From positions 148,175-212,174 of the forward strand of contig NZ_PKUU01000009.1 in NCBI RefSeq assembly GCF_002899675.1: a DNA stretch of 64,000 nucleotides, read 5' to 3'. Positions within the stretch are counted from its first letter, which is position 1, and every line of letters begins with the position of its first letter. Positions 62,843 through 64,000 of the stretch are shown here, piece by piece. The notes beneath the pieces were generated by a model. The model was not told the DNA's origin. It saw only the letters and a program-made list of their open reading frames with translations, and made no database searches. This DNA comes from Clostridium sp. chh4-2. Its GTDB lineage: Bacteria > Bacillota > Clostridia > Lachnospirales > Lachnospiraceae. A program made the position numbers and the translations under genes.

Positions 62843-63358
62843 ATGAAAATATATAACGATACAGTACATGTGACATCCAACGGTTTCAGACCGTCTTATC
62901 ATAATATTACAGATCAGGTAAATGAAATCATACAAAAAAGCGAAATCAGCAACGGACTCTGCGTAGTCCAGTCCCAGCATACCACATGTTCGGTGATCTT
63001 TGAAGAATTTGTACACGATACCGACTTCAACGGCGATGAGTTCCTCCAAGTGGACTTAAACCGCATTCTGGACCGCATTGTACCGCGGGAGGTTACAGAA
63101 GACCGGGACTACAGATATCCCGGGCCCAAGCATGTGGATTTCCTGATGAGCCTGGACGATCCGAATTATCCGGCCGACCCGCGCACCATCTTAAATGGTG
63201 ATGCACATATAAGGGGATCCTTATTCGGAGCCAGCGAATCCTTTATTTTAGAGAACGGCAAATTAAAGACCGGTTCAGTAGGCTACATATATTTCATCGA
63301 CTGGGACCAAAATAGAGTGCGCGACCGCAACTGCCACGTAATGATCCTGGGCCAATAA
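62843..63358 (+). CDS. YjbQ-family protein (UPF0047)
   Basis: The 171-residue protein has the YjbQ motifs SQHTTCSV and NGDAHIRGSLFGAS, with the conserved His residues that could bind metal. It starts on the base after the TIM-like stop, so translational coupling is certain in practice. E. coli YjbQ has weak thiamine-phosphate synthase activity, but the true function of the family is unsettled. Its co-operonic position with an aldolase and TIM-like enzyme suggests an enzyme acting on a phosphorylated sugar. Confidence 0.87.
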   Translation: MKIYNDTVHVTSNGFRPSYHNITDQVNEIIQKSEISNGLCVVQSQHTTCSVIFEEFVHDTDFNGDEFLQVDLNRILDRIVPREVTEDRDYRYPGPKHVDFLMSLDDPNYPADPRTILNGDAHIRGSLFGASESFILENGKLKTGSVGYIYFIDWDQNRVRDRNCHVMILGQ

Positions 63359-63396
63359 ATATGGGGGGCAAATCTTTATTTAACTGAGTAAGGTAC

Positions 63397-63688
63397 GCCG
63401 GAAAGAAGGGGAAACCTGGGCGGGCGGCGGACATAGAGAAAGACAGGGGATTCGAGTTACGACCCTAAGTGATACTAGGCCGCCAAGAGCGGAAAAAGGC
63501 AGCGCGGCGCCATTCGCGATGAACTCCTGATGACTTCATCGCTCAAGGGCGCCTCAAATACTGATTCGGAATTCAGTATTTGTCTGCCTTTTTCCGCTCT
63601 TGCCGGCCAAGTATCACTAAGGGTCTGCACACGATCCCCTGTCTTTCTCTATGTCCGCCGCCCGCCCAGGTTTCCCCTTCTTTCCGGC
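63397..63688. repeat. 292-base giant cruciform with forked tip
   Basis: The outermost arms (63397-63450 and 63635-63688) are perfectly complementary over 54 bases. After a short mismatched patch, an inner stem of 42 bases follows (63461-63502 with 63584-63625, three mismatches). The tip splits into two hairpins: GGCGCC at 63506 and 63548 with an inner GCGATGA/TCATCGC, and AAATACTGA/TCAGTATTT at 63556-63581. No reading frame, T-tract or terminal duplication is visible. It lies 38 bases after the YjbQ stop. Confidence 0.85.
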
Positions 63689-63740
63689 TGTTGCTTGGCT
63701 AGCTGAGGAAAAAAAGATTTGGTGGATGGGAGAGTAGGTT

Positions 63741-63805
63741 TTTACATCAAGGGTGAAGGCATTTTCGGAAAAGCCTTGAGGATTTAATGTAAAGGGTGAA
63801 GGCAT
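63741..63805. repeat. Copy of the short hairpin repeat with 14-base direct repeats
   Basis: TTTTTACAT precedes AAGGGTGAAGGCAT (63749-63762), whose second copy is at 63792-63805. Between them lies the hairpin AAGGCATTTTCGGAAAAGCC plus TT. The same motif order is seen at 11547-11607. It carries no coding sequence. Confidence 0.55.
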
Positions 63806-63943
63806 CTCGTGAAATGACTTGACATATAAAGTGAGAGCTGAAAATCTTTTGGCGATCTATGCAAACGCGATACTACATAAATACCGATGCAAAACTATTG
63901 TTTTTAATCAGGCTAGCGAAAACCAGCACGGAATGGGGAGGCG

Positions 63944-64000
63944 GAGCCGGGAGAGGAAAAGCGCCCCGGACAGCCCCCTGCGCTTTTCCTCTCCCGGCTC
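63944..64000. repeat. Long hairpin cut by the window end
   Basis: Arms 63944-63964 (begins GAGCCGGGAGAGG) and 63980-64000 are perfectly complementary over 21 bases, and the right arm reaches the last base of the window. The unpaired left flank GCACGGAATGGGGAGGCG at 63926-63943 probably pairs with sequence beyond the edge. It resembles the arm of the terminator at 11419. The rest of the last 640 bases holds no gene that I can support. Confidence 0.65.

Noticed and set aside
63397..63688. Giant cruciform as an insertion sequence
   Set aside because: No transposase frame and no flanking target duplication could be seen; it is called a non-coding repeat instead.
1..64000. CRISPR array, tRNA or rRNA genes, prophage genes
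   Set aside because: No regularly spaced direct repeats, no cloverleaf with CCA-type acceptor or TTC loop, no rRNA-like stretch and no phage structural or integrase genes were found on reading both strands.

Overview
The window reads as chromosomal DNA from an anaerobic, spore-forming gut Firmicute. The best guess is Lachnospiraceae (Enterocloster, Hungatella or Lachnoclostridium-like). Support comes from a PerR/rubrerythrin defence locus, spoIIID, YesM/YesN-type two-component systems next to sugar ABC importers, an LplABC-type importer, a SorC-controlled galactitol-type PTS and strong AGGAGG ribosome binding sites. There is no rRNA, tRNA, CRISPR array, insertion sequence or phage module. The species call is inference.

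Layout. 1-1300 (minus): a rubrerythrin cut by the window edge, a reverse rubrerythrin and perR; near-identical PerR-box-like palindromes precede the last two. 1603-1966: a nuclease-family pseudogene collapsed by an internal deletion. 2.1-17.5 kb: mostly housekeeping and regulation. This holds two LysR regulators, an S1-domain protein overlapping a RelQ-type alarmone synthetase, a membrane glycerophosphodiesterase, dtd, an M18 aminopeptidase, a trigger-factor-like lipoprotein, xpt, a Cof phosphatase, a 1141-residue solute-binding/degenerate GGDEF/EAL receptor, an ATC-hydrolase-family protein and a divergent Rex.

17.6-26.7 kb is a carbohydrate locus: a YesM/YesN-type pair faces an ABC importer plus DUF2264 and GH88 enzymes, so unsaturated uronyl oligosaccharides are the likely food. 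A three-part GATAG motif recurs with the same spacing upstream of the first permease and of the binding protein. 26.9-33.3 kb holds membrane proteins, including a MATE transporter with a large internal deletion and a TRAP-like remnant pair. 33.4-40.9 kb is a second ABC importer divergent from a second histidine kinase/response regulator pair. 41.0-52.6 kb is an eight-gene minus-strand operon (importer, two Gfo/Idh oxidoreductases, a sugar isomerase, a cytoplasmic sulfatase and a URO-D-family protein) facing a membrane-bound AraC regulator. 52.8-53.6 kb has spoIIID and a PrcB-type lipoprotein.

53.7-63.4 kb is the most interesting metabolic locus. Its genes run PTS IIB-IIC-IIA-IIB', a cysteine-desulfurase-like enzyme, an FGGY kinase, a SorC regulator (opposite strand), a URO-D-family protein, a class II aldolase, a triose-phosphate-isomerase-like enzyme and a YjbQ protein. 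Both plus-strand promoters carry the same pair of operator-like sites at the same distance from the -35 box, so they look like one SorC regulon. I do not recognise a described pathway with this gene set. The final 640 bases carry no gene but hold a near-perfect 292-base cruciform and the start of another long hairpin. Related hairpin modules are scattered through the window.
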